A DNA stretch of 64,000 nucleotides from Arthrobacter sp. 9V (GCF_902506065.1 NZ_LR732912.1:62001-126000), one strand, 5' to 3'; positions 53,562 through 61,392 are shown, counted from the first letter of the stretch. The notes: generated from the sequence alone by a model not told the origin. Translations and numbers: made by a program.

Positions 53562-53578
53562 TCACCCGGTACGGGCGA
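53562..53578. promoter_or_regulatory. Candidate LuxR operator TCACCC-N5-GGGCGA
   Basis: One mismatch from a perfect 17-base palindrome. It is located between the divergent luxR-type gene (start 53530) and the DedA gene (53660), about 19 bases above a TACACT -10-like box of the regulator. Confidence 0.55.
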
Positions 53579-53659
53579 TCCGCGTGGCGTGCTGAGGACG
53601 TAAGGATGATCTTGGCGGCCGTGAGACGCTTGGATGAGGCCCGGGAGAGGGGTTTCACC

Positions 53660-54256
53660 ATGCAGGCGTTTAAGGACATCATGAGTGCCGCGGACTCCGG
53701 ATGGGTCTACCCCCTTGGGGCAATGTTTGTTGCGTTCTCGGCCATCTTCCCTCCAATTCCCACCACGTCTTTGTTCGTAGCCTTGGGCGCACTCTCAGCC
53801 ACGGATAACCTCCCCAACGGGTTCCTCCTGGTGGCAGCCATGCTTGCCGGTGCCGTGGCCGGAGACCTGGGCGCCTACGAGTTGGTACGCCGCAGGGACA
53901 TGGCCAACTGGAAGATACTCCGGGGGCCCCGCACCCAAAAAGCCCTGCACGCCTCCCGGGAGCGGTTGGCCAAGCACGCAGCCTCGTGGGTCCTGACGTC
54001 CAGGTTCGTTCCCATGGGGCGGCTGACCATGAACGTGGCCAGTGCCATCACCCCGGTCCCACGGGGCAGGTTCGTCCTGTATTCAGTGGCCGCGGGCATC
54101 CTGTGGTCTGCATACTCCGTGGGCATCGGTGCCCTCTCCGGGCTTTTGCCGGGGCTGTCCACCGAGCTTGCCGTGGTTATTGCCATAGCGTTCTCTCTGC
54201 TGCTGGGCCGGGCAATCAGTGCCGGAGTGACGTGGTATCTGCAACTGGATGACTGA
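53660..54256 (+). CDS. DedA-family membrane protein
   Basis: A 198-residue SNARE-associated/DedA protein. 'GAMFVAFSAIFPPIPTTSLFVALGALSA' (about 20-47) contains the acidic/Pro-rich re-entrant region equivalent, and 'LTSRFVPMGRLTMNVASAITPVPRGRFVLYSVAAGILWSAYSVGIGAL' (starting at about 113) contains the essential Arg and family motif. DedA proteins are lipid (undecaprenyl-phosphate or phospholipid) flippases needed for envelope integrity. ATG 53660 follows GGAGAGGGG; extensions to 53519 overlap the opposing regulator. It is divergent from the LuxR gene. Confidence 0.83.
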   Translation: MQAFKDIMSAADSGWVYPLGAMFVAFSAIFPPIPTTSLFVALGALSATDNLPNGFLLVAAMLAGAVAGDLGAYELVRRRDMANWKILRGPRTQKALHASRERLAKHAASWVLTSRFVPMGRLTMNVASAITPVPRGRFVLYSVAAGILWSAYSVGIGALSGLLPGLSTELAVVIAIAFSLLLGRAISAGVTWYLQLDD

Positions 54257-54309
54257 GTTAACCCGGCTGCGCTAATGATGTACATGCAGGCGGTGAAACG
54301 GGTGCGCAG

Positions 54310-55797
54310 CTACTGAAGCGAGGACGTCAACCGCGCCAGGTTGTCCAAAGCCACGTGGCCCATTGGCCGCCGGAGCCAATCGTCCAGCAGCAACTCGGTG
54401 CTGGCTGCGCGGTAGCTGTCTTCGACTGCCCGCATTTGGTCCACAATGGAGCGGCCGTGCACCAGTACGGAGACTTCCATGTTGAGGCTGAAGGATCGGA
54501 CATCCATGTTGCTTGAACCGATCACGGCGACGTCGTAGTCCACTGTGAAGTGCTTGGCGTGCAGGACTTGCGGCGCTTTGTACAGATAGATTCGGACGCC
54601 GGCCCGCAGCAATACCTCGTAGTAGGAACGCTGTGCGTGGTAGACCATGGCTTGGTCCCCCACTTCCGAGACAAAGAGCTCCACGCTGAGACCGCGCGAG
54701 GCTGCTGTAATGATGGCCAGCTGGATGGCCTCATCCGGCACAAAATAGGGGCTGGTGATGCTGACTCGATGCTCGGCCTTGTAAATGAGCGTGGTGTAGA
54801 GCTTGAGGTTGTTGTCATTGTCAAAGCTGGGTCCGCTGGGCAGGACCTGGGCATCGATCAGTTCGGGCGCGGAACCAAGGACCACAGGGGACGTGTCCAA
54901 GGGCAGCAGAATCTCGGATTCGCTATACCAATCGGTGACGAACACAGCATCGAGCTCCCGGACCACCGGGCCTTCCAACCGCACCATCAATTCGTGCCAT
55001 TGGAGGCCGCGTTTGATGTTGCTTTTCTTGTTGTAGGACGCATCAATGAGGTTTTGCGATCCCGTGTAACCCACCCGGCCATCCACCACCATCAGCTTGC
55101 GGTGGTTGCGCAGGTCCGGGCGTTGCCATTGGCCTTTGAAGGGACGCAAGGGGAGCATGGCATGCCATTGAGCGCCCATCCCGTCAAAAGATCTCAGCAT
55201 GTCCTGATACGTGGGATCGCGGACCGCCGCCAGATGATCGAACAGGACCCTCACCGGCACACCACGCCGGCAAGCCCTGGCCATGGCATCAAAGAACGGC
55301 TCCGTGGTGTGATTCAGCGCCAAAATGTAGAACTCCACGTGCACGTACTCCCTGGCGGAGTCGATGTCCGCGATCATGCGATCGAAGCATCCTGTGTAGT
55401 CCTCCAGCAATTCGGCACGGTTGCCACCCACCATGGGCAGCGACCCAAGCCTGAGGTTAAGTTCGACGGCGGAGCGCAGCCAGGCGGGCCAGTCCTCGCT
55501 GTGGCTCACTGCTGAAAGGCCGGGCGTCCGTGCCAGCATGAGCTCGTTGACGGCGCGCTGTTTCTCCCGCCGGGCTTTGGGAAGTTTGCCCCGGCCCACC
55601 AGCAGGAATGCCACCATCCCCAGGTAGGGGATGAAAATGATCGCCAGCACCCAGGCAATGGCGGAGGACGGCCGTCTGTTGGCTGAGACCATGACTGCCG
55701 CTATTGATCCGAGCACGATGTGGAGCGCCAGCAAGATCAAGGCGACAGCATCTGCGTCGTGCAGTAGTTCCTGGAAACTACGCAGTAGTTCCTGCAT
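54310..55797 (-). CDS. cls: Cardiolipin synthase (PLD family)
   Basis: A 495-residue PLD-superfamily enzyme with two N-terminal membrane helices (about 18-70) and two HKD motifs. The first is 'NHRKLMVVDGRVGYTGSQNL' and the second 'LHAKHFTVDYDVAVIGSSNMD', both intact. It condenses two phosphatidylglycerols, or PG with another lipid, to cardiolipin. It is the last gene of a minus-strand operon with the AI-2E transporter and the PLDc_N/SHOCT protein. Its start shows an internal duplication (QELL...FQELL), encoded by a repeated CAGTAGTTCCTG. Convergent with dedA. Confidence 0.92.
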   Translation of the reverse strand: MQELLRSFQELLHDADAVALILLALHIVLGSIAAVMVSANRRPSSAIAWVLAIIFIPYLGMVAFLLVGRGKLPKARREKQRAVNELMLARTPGLSAVSHSEDWPAWLRSAVELNLRLGSLPMVGGNRAELLEDYTGCFDRMIADIDSAREYVHVEFYILALNHTTEPFFDAMARACRRGVPVRVLFDHLAAVRDPTYQDMLRSFDGMGAQWHAMLPLRPFKGQWQRPDLRNHRKLMVVDGRVGYTGSQNLIDASYNKKSNIKRGLQWHELMVRLEGPVVRELDAVFVTDWYSESEILLPLDTSPVVLGSAPELIDAQVLPSGPSFDNDNNLKLYTTLIYKAEHRVSITSPYFVPDEAIQLAIITAASRGLSVELFVSEVGDQAMVYHAQRSYYEVLLRAGVRIYLYKAPQVLHAKHFTVDYDVAVIGSSNMDVRSFSLNMEVSVLVHGRSIVDQMRAVEDSYRAASTELLLDDWLRRPMGHVALDNLARLTSSLQ

Positions 55798-55803
55798 GCC
55801 GCG

Positions 55804-56868
55804 CTACTTGGCGTTCTGCTGCGGTATGACCACTTTTTTGATGATCAACAGAATCGAGGCTGTAGTGGGGCACGCTATCAGCGCCCCGAGCAGCCCCAGG
55901 AGGGTCCCGCCCACCATGGCGCCAATGAGGACCAAGGAACCGGGGATGCTGATCGCTTTCCCCACCACCCGGGGAGTCAGTATGTAGGCCTCCACCTGCA
56001 TATAGACCAGCATGACCAGGAGAACCACCAGTGCCGTTGCCGGAGAGGTGAAAAGCGAAACCACGGTGATGATTGCGGTGCTGATCGCGCTGCCCACCAA
56101 AGGGATAAGGGTGATGGGAAAGGCCAATACGGCGAGCACTGCCGCGTACCTCACTCCGGCAACGGAAAGAACAATGAAGGTGAAGATCGCATTGAGCAAG
56201 GCAAGAATTGACATGCCGCTCAAGTACTTACCAACTGAGGCGATAATTGTTTCGGAGATGTCTGCAAATGATTCCCGGCGGGACGCAGGAACCAGTGCAT
56301 AAAGGCTCGACTTCATGACCTCATGCCCGGCAACAAAATAGAGCGTCAGGACCACGACGAACACCACGGCAAAGGCGCCATTAACCACGTTGTAGCCCAC
56401 CTGCACCGCACCGCCGCCAATAGCCAGCCACACGTTGGGATCCGCGGCCGAGGCTTCCAGCCATTCCAGTAATGGGCTCAGCGCGCCACCCAGTGAGCCG
56501 TTGAAATCCCGGAACCAGTCCTGTTCGCCCACGGCATCGAAACTCGAGGGGAGAACCCGGACCAGTGCGGAGCCCTCCTCCACCAAAATCGGAACAATGA
56601 AGCGGATCAGCACGGCTACCAATATCAGGAAACCTGCCGCTACGGCCAGAACTGCGCCACCGCGGGAAAGTTTCCACCGTTCCAGCCAGCGAACCAAGGG
56701 ATAGAGGCCCAGAGAGATAAACAGGGCAGCAAAGATCAGGGTCAGCGAATAGCGCAGAGTGATGACTGCTGAGCCCAAAGCAAGGGCGACCAATACACCC
56801 AGGGCGGCGATAAGCCCGAACCTGAACGGTCCGCCTTCCAAGAGCGGGAATGCTTTCAAACGCGTCAT
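55804..56868 (-). CDS. AI-2E-family transporter
   Basis: A 354-residue membrane protein with about seven to eight helices. It has 'IRFIVPILVEEGSALVRVLPSSFDAVGEQDWF' early and the conserved 'YLSGMSILALLNAIFTFIVLSVAGVRYAAVLAVLAFPITLIPLVGSAISTAIITV' in the second half, both typical of the AI-2E transporter (TqsA/PerM) family. These move autoinducer-2 or ions such as Na+(Li+)/H+. It starts at ATG 56868, and the stop is six bases before the cls start codon, so the two are coupled. Likely an envelope or osmotic function here. Confidence 0.87.
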   Translation of the reverse strand: MTRLKAFPLLEGGPFRFGLIAALGVLVALALGSAVITLRYSLTLIFAALFISLGLYPLVRWLERWKLSRGGAVLAVAAGFLILVAVLIRFIVPILVEEGSALVRVLPSSFDAVGEQDWFRDFNGSLGGALSPLLEWLEASAADPNVWLAIGGGAVQVGYNVVNGAFAVVFVVVLTLYFVAGHEVMKSSLYALVPASRRESFADISETIIASVGKYLSGMSILALLNAIFTFIVLSVAGVRYAAVLAVLAFPITLIPLVGSAISTAIITVVSLFTSPATALVVLLVMLVYMQVEAYILTPRVVGKAISIPGSLVLIGAMVGGTLLGLLGALIACPTTASILLIIKKVVIPQQNAK

Positions 56869-56912
56869 GCGGTCCCTTTCGGCAGTACGTGAATGGCGGA
56901 CCGCGGCCCAGG

Positions 56913-57290
56913 TCAGGCCAATGCGAGCTCCTTGAGGCGGGCGTACTCGGCGTCGTTAATATCGCCGGCAGCGAGCAGCGCCTTAGCCGATTCGATTTGC
57001 TGAGTGGGTGTTGGGGCTCCGGCTACCTCGCGGATATAGTTCTCCGCTTCCTCCACGGACTCCCGGACACGAATTTCACTGCGAAGAGCCATTCCCTTTC
57101 CGCGCATGATGACGTAGATCAAGGCGGAGATAAAGGGGGCAACGAACAGGCATAGGATCCACAATGCTTTCACGCCGCCGCCCAAGGCTTTATCGCGGAG
57201 AAGATCGGAAATGATCTGAAAGAGGAGGATCAAGTAGGCAATGAATAGAAATGCGACAATGATGCTCCACAACGATTCCAAAAAGCTCAT
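56913..57290 (-). CDS. Small membrane protein with PLDc_N-like and SHOCT domains
   Basis: A 125-residue protein. The N-terminal 'FLESLWSIIVAFLFIAYLILLFQIISDLLRDKALGGGVKALWILCLFVAPFISALIYVIMRGKGMA' (2-67) has two helices as in PLDc_N (PF13396). A C-terminal SHOCT-like module 'QQIESAKALLAAGDINDAEYARLKELAL' closes the protein. Met 57290 was chosen to avoid an N-terminal extension without a ribosome site. It is the first gene of the operon with the AI-2E transporter and cls. A LuxR-set palindrome lies 153 bases upstream. Confidence 0.8.
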   Translation of the reverse strand: MSFLESLWSIIVAFLFIAYLILLFQIISDLLRDKALGGGVKALWILCLFVAPFISALIYVIMRGKGMALRSEIRVRESVEEAENYIREVAGAPTPTQQIESAKALLAAGDINDAEYARLKELALA

Positions 57291-57442
57291 GGTGTCTTTC
57301 CCATCGTTCGTTCGGCCCGGGGCTGGACCGCCATGGTCTGCCAAAGCAACAACTCCACTGGCAGGACCACAACACCATTCTCGATTTGCTTGCGCTTAAG
57401 TGCGCGCGCCTTCGGTGGATCGGTAGCGATTGGGCAGAAAGA

Positions 57443-57459
57443 TCACCCACTAAGGGTGA
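57443..57459. promoter_or_regulatory. Candidate LuxR operator TCACCC-N5-GGGTGA
   Basis: Perfect 17-base palindrome in the 318-base gap between the divergent 57290 and 57609 genes. On the minus strand a TACCGAT -10-like box follows 17 bases downstream. The rest of this gap shows no other clear element; open frames through it lack ribosome sites. Confidence 0.65.
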
Positions 57460-57608
57460 GCGCCGGTAGATGGCGTCCCACGACCCGTGGCTGGAATGGG
57501 TTCCCGCCGTCCGGTCACAAATCCCCCGCAGCCGGGCAACTGCAGACGGCATCGACAGGTCGGTTACGCTGCTCAAAGCCACGCCACTTCGCACGCATAG
57601 GGCCACCA

Positions 57609-58943
57609 ATGACGCACTCTTTTGCCGCCGACAACGCCGTCCCGCAATCCGAAAATTCGTCGGAACCTTCGCTTGAACACTGCGCTGTCGTCGAACACTC
57701 CACCGTCGTCGAACACAGCACCGTCGTCGAACACAGCGCGGCCGGCACTGCCGTGGGGGCGTTCGGGATGGCGGGCCTCGTCGGGGTCTTCGCACTTCTC
57801 CTCCACATGCTGGGACAGCATTCACCGCGTTTGGGTCCCGGCTACGCAGGCTGGACGCTGGACACACTCGATTCCCCTTTGGACGCCCTGCGCTGGTTCC
57901 TCGGCGACATGACCGAGCCCCTGTTCTTCAAGTCCGATCTCGCAGCCCTCGGACTGCTTGGGGGTGCCCTGGTTGCGTGGCGGATCGGCCGGCGAGGCGC
58001 AACATGGGCGGGCACGCTGAGCTACGGTTCCGGGTTGTGGCCCTGGGTTCTGGCATCGGCGTCATTGAGTTTAATGCTGTCCAACCTGGCGTTCGGATGG
58101 TTGCTCGACGACGACTGGCAACCCACTTTTGTGCCCTTTGTGTGTGTCGCTCCCGCTATGGTCCTTCTGTACGGTGCGGGCTGGCGGACCTGCATCACCG
58201 GCGCCGTCCTGGGCGCGGCCACCAGCACGCCGTTGGCGTTGCTGTTCATCCCTACCCTCTCAGCACCTCTTGGCTTGCCTGCAGTGGTAGCGAGCGTAGC
58301 CGCCATGTCAGTAGGCTCGGTCATCTCGTTCCAAGTCGCCCGGTGGGTGCCCTGGCTTGACCTGAGGGATACGCGGGAAACAGGGGAAGTACGGGAAGTA
58401 CGGATGGTGCGGGAGGTTGGGGAGGGTCACCCTGCAACGCGACTGGAGCTGCCGCCGTCGGGCCTGAACCGGAACATCACGGCGGACGCCGGTTGGGCTG
58501 CGCGACGAGTACTCAAGGACTTCACCGAGACCCATTTCTTTGCCAACGAACTCGCCGGGGCCTGTGTGATCCTGGCCGTGGCTGCGGCGTTCGTCTTCAA
58601 CCCGGGACTGCCGTCCTACGGGACGGGCTTGCTGCCGCACATTCTCTTTGCCCAGGCGTTGACCTCGGCAATCGGCGTCGTCCTATGGCGGGGCTGGTAC
58701 CGCGATGGCGGGTGGGCGGCCACCTATGCCTCGGTAGTGTCGGTTGCTCCGGCGGCGGTTCTCGCATACGACGGTTCGTGGCAAGGGATGGTCGGGGGAG
58801 CCTTACTGGGCGCGGTTCTCGCACCGCCTCTGGCCCGGGCCATTACGATCCGACTTCCGCTCGGCTTTCATCCGGTGATTGGTAACACTGCCGCCATGGC
58901 CATCTCGACGGCGGTCACCTTGCCGGTGCTTGGGCTGCTCTAG
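57609..58943 (+). CDS. Large multi-helix membrane protein with VVEHST repeats, function unknown
   Basis: A 444-residue protein. The N-terminal 55 residues are polar with the tandem peptide EHCAVV-EHSTVV-EHSTVV-EHSA (about residues 23-44). About ten helices follow, in two similar halves ('FGMAGLVGVFALLLHMLG' and later 'FFANELAGACVILAVAAAFVFNP'). The halves share 'YGSGLWPWVLASASLSLML' and 'YGTGLLPHILFAQALTSAIGVVLWRGWYRDGGW', indicating internal duplication. A charged, acidic loop lies between them (about 257-280). I do not recognise a named family. ATG 57609 was chosen as the first Met without frame-shadow sequence before it. Confidence 0.75.
   Translation: MTHSFAADNAVPQSENSSEPSLEHCAVVEHSTVVEHSTVVEHSAAGTAVGAFGMAGLVGVFALLLHMLGQHSPRLGPGYAGWTLDTLDSPLDALRWFLGDMTEPLFFKSDLAALGLLGGALVAWRIGRRGATWAGTLSYGSGLWPWVLASASLSLMLSNLAFGWLLDDDWQPTFVPFVCVAPAMVLLYGAGWRTCITGAVLGAATSTPLALLFIPTLSAPLGLPAVVASVAAMSVGSVISFQVARWVPWLDLRDTRETGEVREVRMVREVGEGHPATRLELPPSGLNRNITADAGWAARRVLKDFTETHFFANELAGACVILAVAAAFVFNPGLPSYGTGLLPHILFAQALTSAIGVVLWRGWYRDGGWAATYASVVSVAPAAVLAYDGSWQGMVGGALLGAVLAPPLARAITIRLPLGFHPVIGNTAAMAISTAVTLPVLGLL
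57675..57740 (+). repeat. 18-bp in-frame tandem repeat (EHSTVV)
   Basis: About 3.7 units of GAACACTCCACCGTCGTC starting at 57675, 57693, 57711 and 57729. All are in frame and code for EHCAVV, EHSTVV, EHSTVV, EHSA in the N-terminal tail of the membrane protein. Confidence 0.85.
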
Positions 58944-58965
58944 TTCTCGCGTCCCCCGCCCAAGT

Positions 58966-59010
58966 GGCAGTTAATGCCGATGTTCCTGGGGAACATCGGC
59001 ATTAACTGCC
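58966..59010. terminator. Perfect 21-bp hairpin between convergent genes (GGCATTAACTGCC family, copy C)
   Basis: Left arm 58966-58986 (GGCAGTTAATGCC...) and exact right arm 58990-59010 (...GGCATTAACTGCC), with a three-base loop. It lies between the convergent membrane-protein and ZIP genes and could act as a bidirectional terminator. Its right flank CTACTCGGCG matches the other copies. Confidence 0.8.
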
Positions 59011-59022
59011 TACTCGGCGAGG

Positions 59023-59778
59023 TTAGCCGCCGACGTGATGAATCGTGAACGCACTCAGGAAGCCGACGGCGGCCGTTAGCCCGGTCAGGTTGTGGTGCTC
59101 CTCGAAGGCCTCAGGGATCATGGTGTCCGCCAGCATGGCCAGAATTCCGCCAGCGGCAATGGCGGTGATGAACGCAATGACGCTCTCCGGCGCATTTTCC
59201 AAGGCCGTGTATCCCAGGAGTGCAGCAAGACCGCTGAACACTGCAATGCCTGCCCATGTTCCAAAGACGTACGCGGGGCGGCGTCCGGCCTTCTTCATCC
59301 CTGCTGTGCTGGACAGGCCCTCAGGGACGTTCGAAATGAAGACGGCGGCCAGCATGGCCGGGCTCACTGCTCCACCGGCGAGGAGGCCAACACCAAGGAC
59401 CACTGATTCCGGGATGCCGTCAATAAGTGCACCTACTGCGATGGCTGTGCCGCTGCCCGGGTTGTCCTTCTCTGAAGGCTGGGCGCCTCCGGACCGTTTC
59501 CGGTGCTTGGCTCCGGCCCTGGCCAGCAGGACGTTGGAGCCCACAAAGATCACGGCGCCCAAGAGGAAGCCCAAAACGGTGGGGAGCAGTCCGCCGCCCT
59601 CCACGGCTTCATCAACCAGTTCGAACGCCAACGCGGAGATCAATACGCCGGCACCGAAAGCCATCACCGTGGAGACGATTTTGGGCGGTACTTTCCAGAT
59701 CCATGCGATGCCCGCTCCGAGGACCAAGGCGCCGCCGGCCAGCGTTCCCCACATCAAGGCCTGCAACCACATCGGCAT
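59023..59778 (-). CDS. ZIP-family metal transporter
   Basis: A 251-residue transporter with eight helices. Helix 4 has 'IAVGALIDGIPESVVLGVGLLAG' (about 113-135) in place of the usual HNxPEG, and helix 5 has 'FISNVPEGLSSTAGM' (about 147-161). Several classical ZIP metal ligands are therefore changed (Asp-Gly instead of His-Asn, Asn-Val-Pro-Glu-Gly), as in a bacterial subgroup usually annotated ZIP. The variable loop has 'AKHRKRSGGAQPSEKDNPGSG'. It probably moves Zn2+, Fe2+ or Mn2+. An inverted repeat CATGTGCA-N11-TGCACATG lies upstream and may be its operator. Confidence 0.82.
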   Translation of the reverse strand: MPMWLQALMWGTLAGGALVLGAGIAWIWKVPPKIVSTVMAFGAGVLISALAFELVDEAVEGGGLLPTVLGFLLGAVIFVGSNVLLARAGAKHRKRSGGAQPSEKDNPGSGTAIAVGALIDGIPESVVLGVGLLAGGAVSPAMLAAVFISNVPEGLSSTAGMKKAGRRPAYVFGTWAGIAVFSGLAALLGYTALENAPESVIAFITAIAAGGILAMLADTMIPEAFEEHHNLTGLTAAVGFLSAFTIHHVGG

Positions 59779-59803
59779 TGTTCCCGCCCTTTCATCGGCC
59801 TTA

Positions 59804-59830
59804 CATGTGCATCAAGAAGTTTTGCACATG
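59804..59830. promoter_or_regulatory. Inverted repeat CATGTGCA-N11-TGCACATG
   Basis: Perfect 8-base arms 26 bases upstream of the ZIP transporter start at 59778, a likely operator. It does not match the standard Zur or DtxR/IdeR boxes that I know. Confidence 0.6.
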
Positions 59831-59983
59831 GGGCCCGTTTGCCTGTTCTCCAAGGCCCGATCGGGCTGCGTGACGGGCGTGCGGGAGTCTTGAGGTTTTC
59901 CTGAGGAAGTGTTGACCGTTCACAGGATTTGTTCTTGATCCGGGCCCGGCACAGTAGTTCTTGTCAGCCAGAGAGGCTGGAAA

Positions 59984-60106
59984 ATGAACGGCCGGCCGGT
60001 CTCACGCACCGCGTTCCCCACCACCGCAGACAACACCTTCCAAGGCGCCACCTCAACCATCGCCTTCGCCTTCACCGGCACCCAACGCACCGAAACCACC
60101 AAGTAA
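59984..60106 (+). pseudogene. Remnant of a SipW-exported (TasA/RER_14450-like) protein
   Basis: A 40-codon frame. Its last 27 residues, 'TADNTFQGATSTIAFAF' then 'TGTQRTETTK', read exactly like the C-terminus of actinobacterial alternate-signal exported proteins usually encoded next to SipW. The signal peptide and most of the mature domain are missing; the first residues 'MNGRPVSRTAFPT' look like a junction. A terminator-like hairpin and the SipW-type peptidase gene follow. I infer a deletion that fused the original start to the 3' end. Function is lost unless the short peptide is used. Confidence 0.65.
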
Positions 60107-60129
60107 GCACCACCACCAGCCCCGCCGGG

Positions 60130-60159
60130 CCTGGTCGGGCGCCCCCCTGCCCGATCAGG
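60130..60159 (+). terminator. Hairpin between remnant and signal peptidase gene
   Basis: CCTGGTCGGGC (60130-60140) pairs with GCCCGATCAGG (60149-60159) with one G-T pair. It sits 23 bases after the remnant stop, where an attenuator would let abundant substrate and scarce peptidase share a promoter. Confidence 0.6.
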
Positions 60160-60236
60160 TCCGCCGGTATTGACCCACCAGCAAGCTCGATTCCCACTAC
60201 GAGCTCCACCCCTCACCACGGAAGGAACGCCAGGCA

Positions 60237-60986
60237 ATGAGCACTCTCACCAGCATCACCGAACCCGCAGTCCGAGGCCGGCGTTCCGCCGAGGAGGCTA
60301 GCGCCGCCGTCGGGAACTCAGCGACTCAGGCCGCCGAAGCTGCCGCGAAGGCCACCACTGAGACCGCCGCTGTGAAGCAGCCCGCAGCGGCCACCACCGA
60401 GACCGCCGTTCAGCCGGGCGCGTTCCGCCGGGTCGCCGGCAAAGCAGCCAAGGGCATCGGCGCGGGAATGCTGGTCCTGGGCGCATTGGTGTTCCTGCTC
60501 CTGGCCATCGGCCCCCGGATCCTGGGCTACCAAACCTCCACCATGCTCACCGGATCCATGGCCCCGCTGATCAACCCGGGCGACGTCGTTGTCACCATCC
60601 CGACCCCCGTCACCGACATCAAAGTAGGCGACATCATCACCTACCACATCCCCGTCGAAGACCAACGAGTGGAAACCCACCGCATCACCGAGATCACCAC
60701 CACCGCAGACGGCGGCACCGCAGTCCAAACCAAAGGCGACGCCAACAACGGCATCGACCCCTGGATCGCCACCCTTCAAGGCAAAACCGTGGACAAGCAG
60801 ATCGCCACCATCCCTTACGTCGGCAACGCCATCCGCACCCTCCGCGAACCCATGGTCATGAACACCCTCATGTACGGCGCACCCGCCATCCTGGTGATCG
60901 GAATGCTCGCCTCCATCTGGACCAAAAACCCGAGCAAGACAACCCCGGAAGACGTCGCAACTCCTCAGGCGGCAAGCGGTGAGTGA
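60237..60986 (+). CDS. SipW-type (ER-like, Ser-His) signal peptidase I
   Basis: A 249-residue membrane peptidase. After a 65-residue Ala/Thr-rich, probably cytoplasmic tail come TM1 (about 73-92), the catalytic Ser107 in 'TGSMAPLINPGDVV', His148 in 'VETHRITEI', and TM2 (about 213-235). The Ser-His pair, instead of Ser-Lys, marks the archaeal/ER/SipW group, which processes TasA-like proteins. An AAGGAA site is spaced nine bases from ATG 60237. It overlaps the HPt-like gene by eight bases. Likely substrates are the AYAYW proteins at 38347 and 39818, as the adjacent substrate gene is a remnant. Confidence 0.88.
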   Translation: MSTLTSITEPAVRGRRSAEEASAAVGNSATQAAEAAAKATTETAAVKQPAAATTETAVQPGAFRRVAGKAAKGIGAGMLVLGALVFLLLAIGPRILGYQTSTMLTGSMAPLINPGDVVVTIPTPVTDIKVGDIITYHIPVEDQRVETHRITEITTTADGGTAVQTKGDANNGIDPWIATLQGKTVDKQIATIPYVGNAIRTLREPMVMNTLMYGAPAILVIGMLASIWTKNPSKTTPEDVATPQAASGE

Positions 60987-61392
60987 GGACCTGAACCGCG
61001 GGGCGGAGACGGCGGTCCTGGAACCGTGCAGGATGCAAGAGTTGGCTGACGAGTTGGGAGACTCAACGCCGGCGCTCGGATTTCTCTCCAATTACTTGTC
61101 CATGCTGCCTCACCGGATGCTGAGTATTTCCAGTGGATTATGCGGGCACGACTCTGCTGCGAGCATGGACGCTATCCTGAGCCTCAAGATTTCCTCGGCC
61201 ATGGTGGGAGCCTTGGACACGGAGGAGCAGTGCCGGGCCATCGAACTGATGATCCGTGACGACCACTTCGATGCTGCGGTGCGGGCATTCCCGGCTCTTC
61301 AACAGTCCACGGACCGCTGCTTTGCAGAAGGACCACAGTTGCTGGGGAAAGCGCGGGAATCGCTCTGCTCCCGCCCCCGGGCTCCTTTTTAG
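60979..61392 (+). CDS. HPt-like protein lacking the phospho-accepting histidine
   Basis: A 137-residue helical protein. 'LGFLSNYLSMLPHRMLSISSGLCGHDSAASMDAILSLKISSAMVGALDTEEQC' (33-85) follows the HPt pattern H-x-x-K-G-S-S-x-x-x-G. Leu67 replaces the His, Ile71 replaces the Gly, and Lys70 remains. It is thus a pseudo-HPt domain, unable to carry phosphate by the normal route. GTG 60979 overlaps the peptidase stop by eight bases, so the two are translationally coupled. A regulatory or adaptor role toward the peptidase or a sensor kinase is possible. Confidence 0.7.
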   Translation: MSEDLNRGAETAVLEPCRMQELADELGDSTPALGFLSNYLSMLPHRMLSISSGLCGHDSAASMDAILSLKISSAMVGALDTEEQCRAIELMIRDDHFDAAVRAFPALQQSTDRCFAEGPQLLGKARESLCSRPRAPF

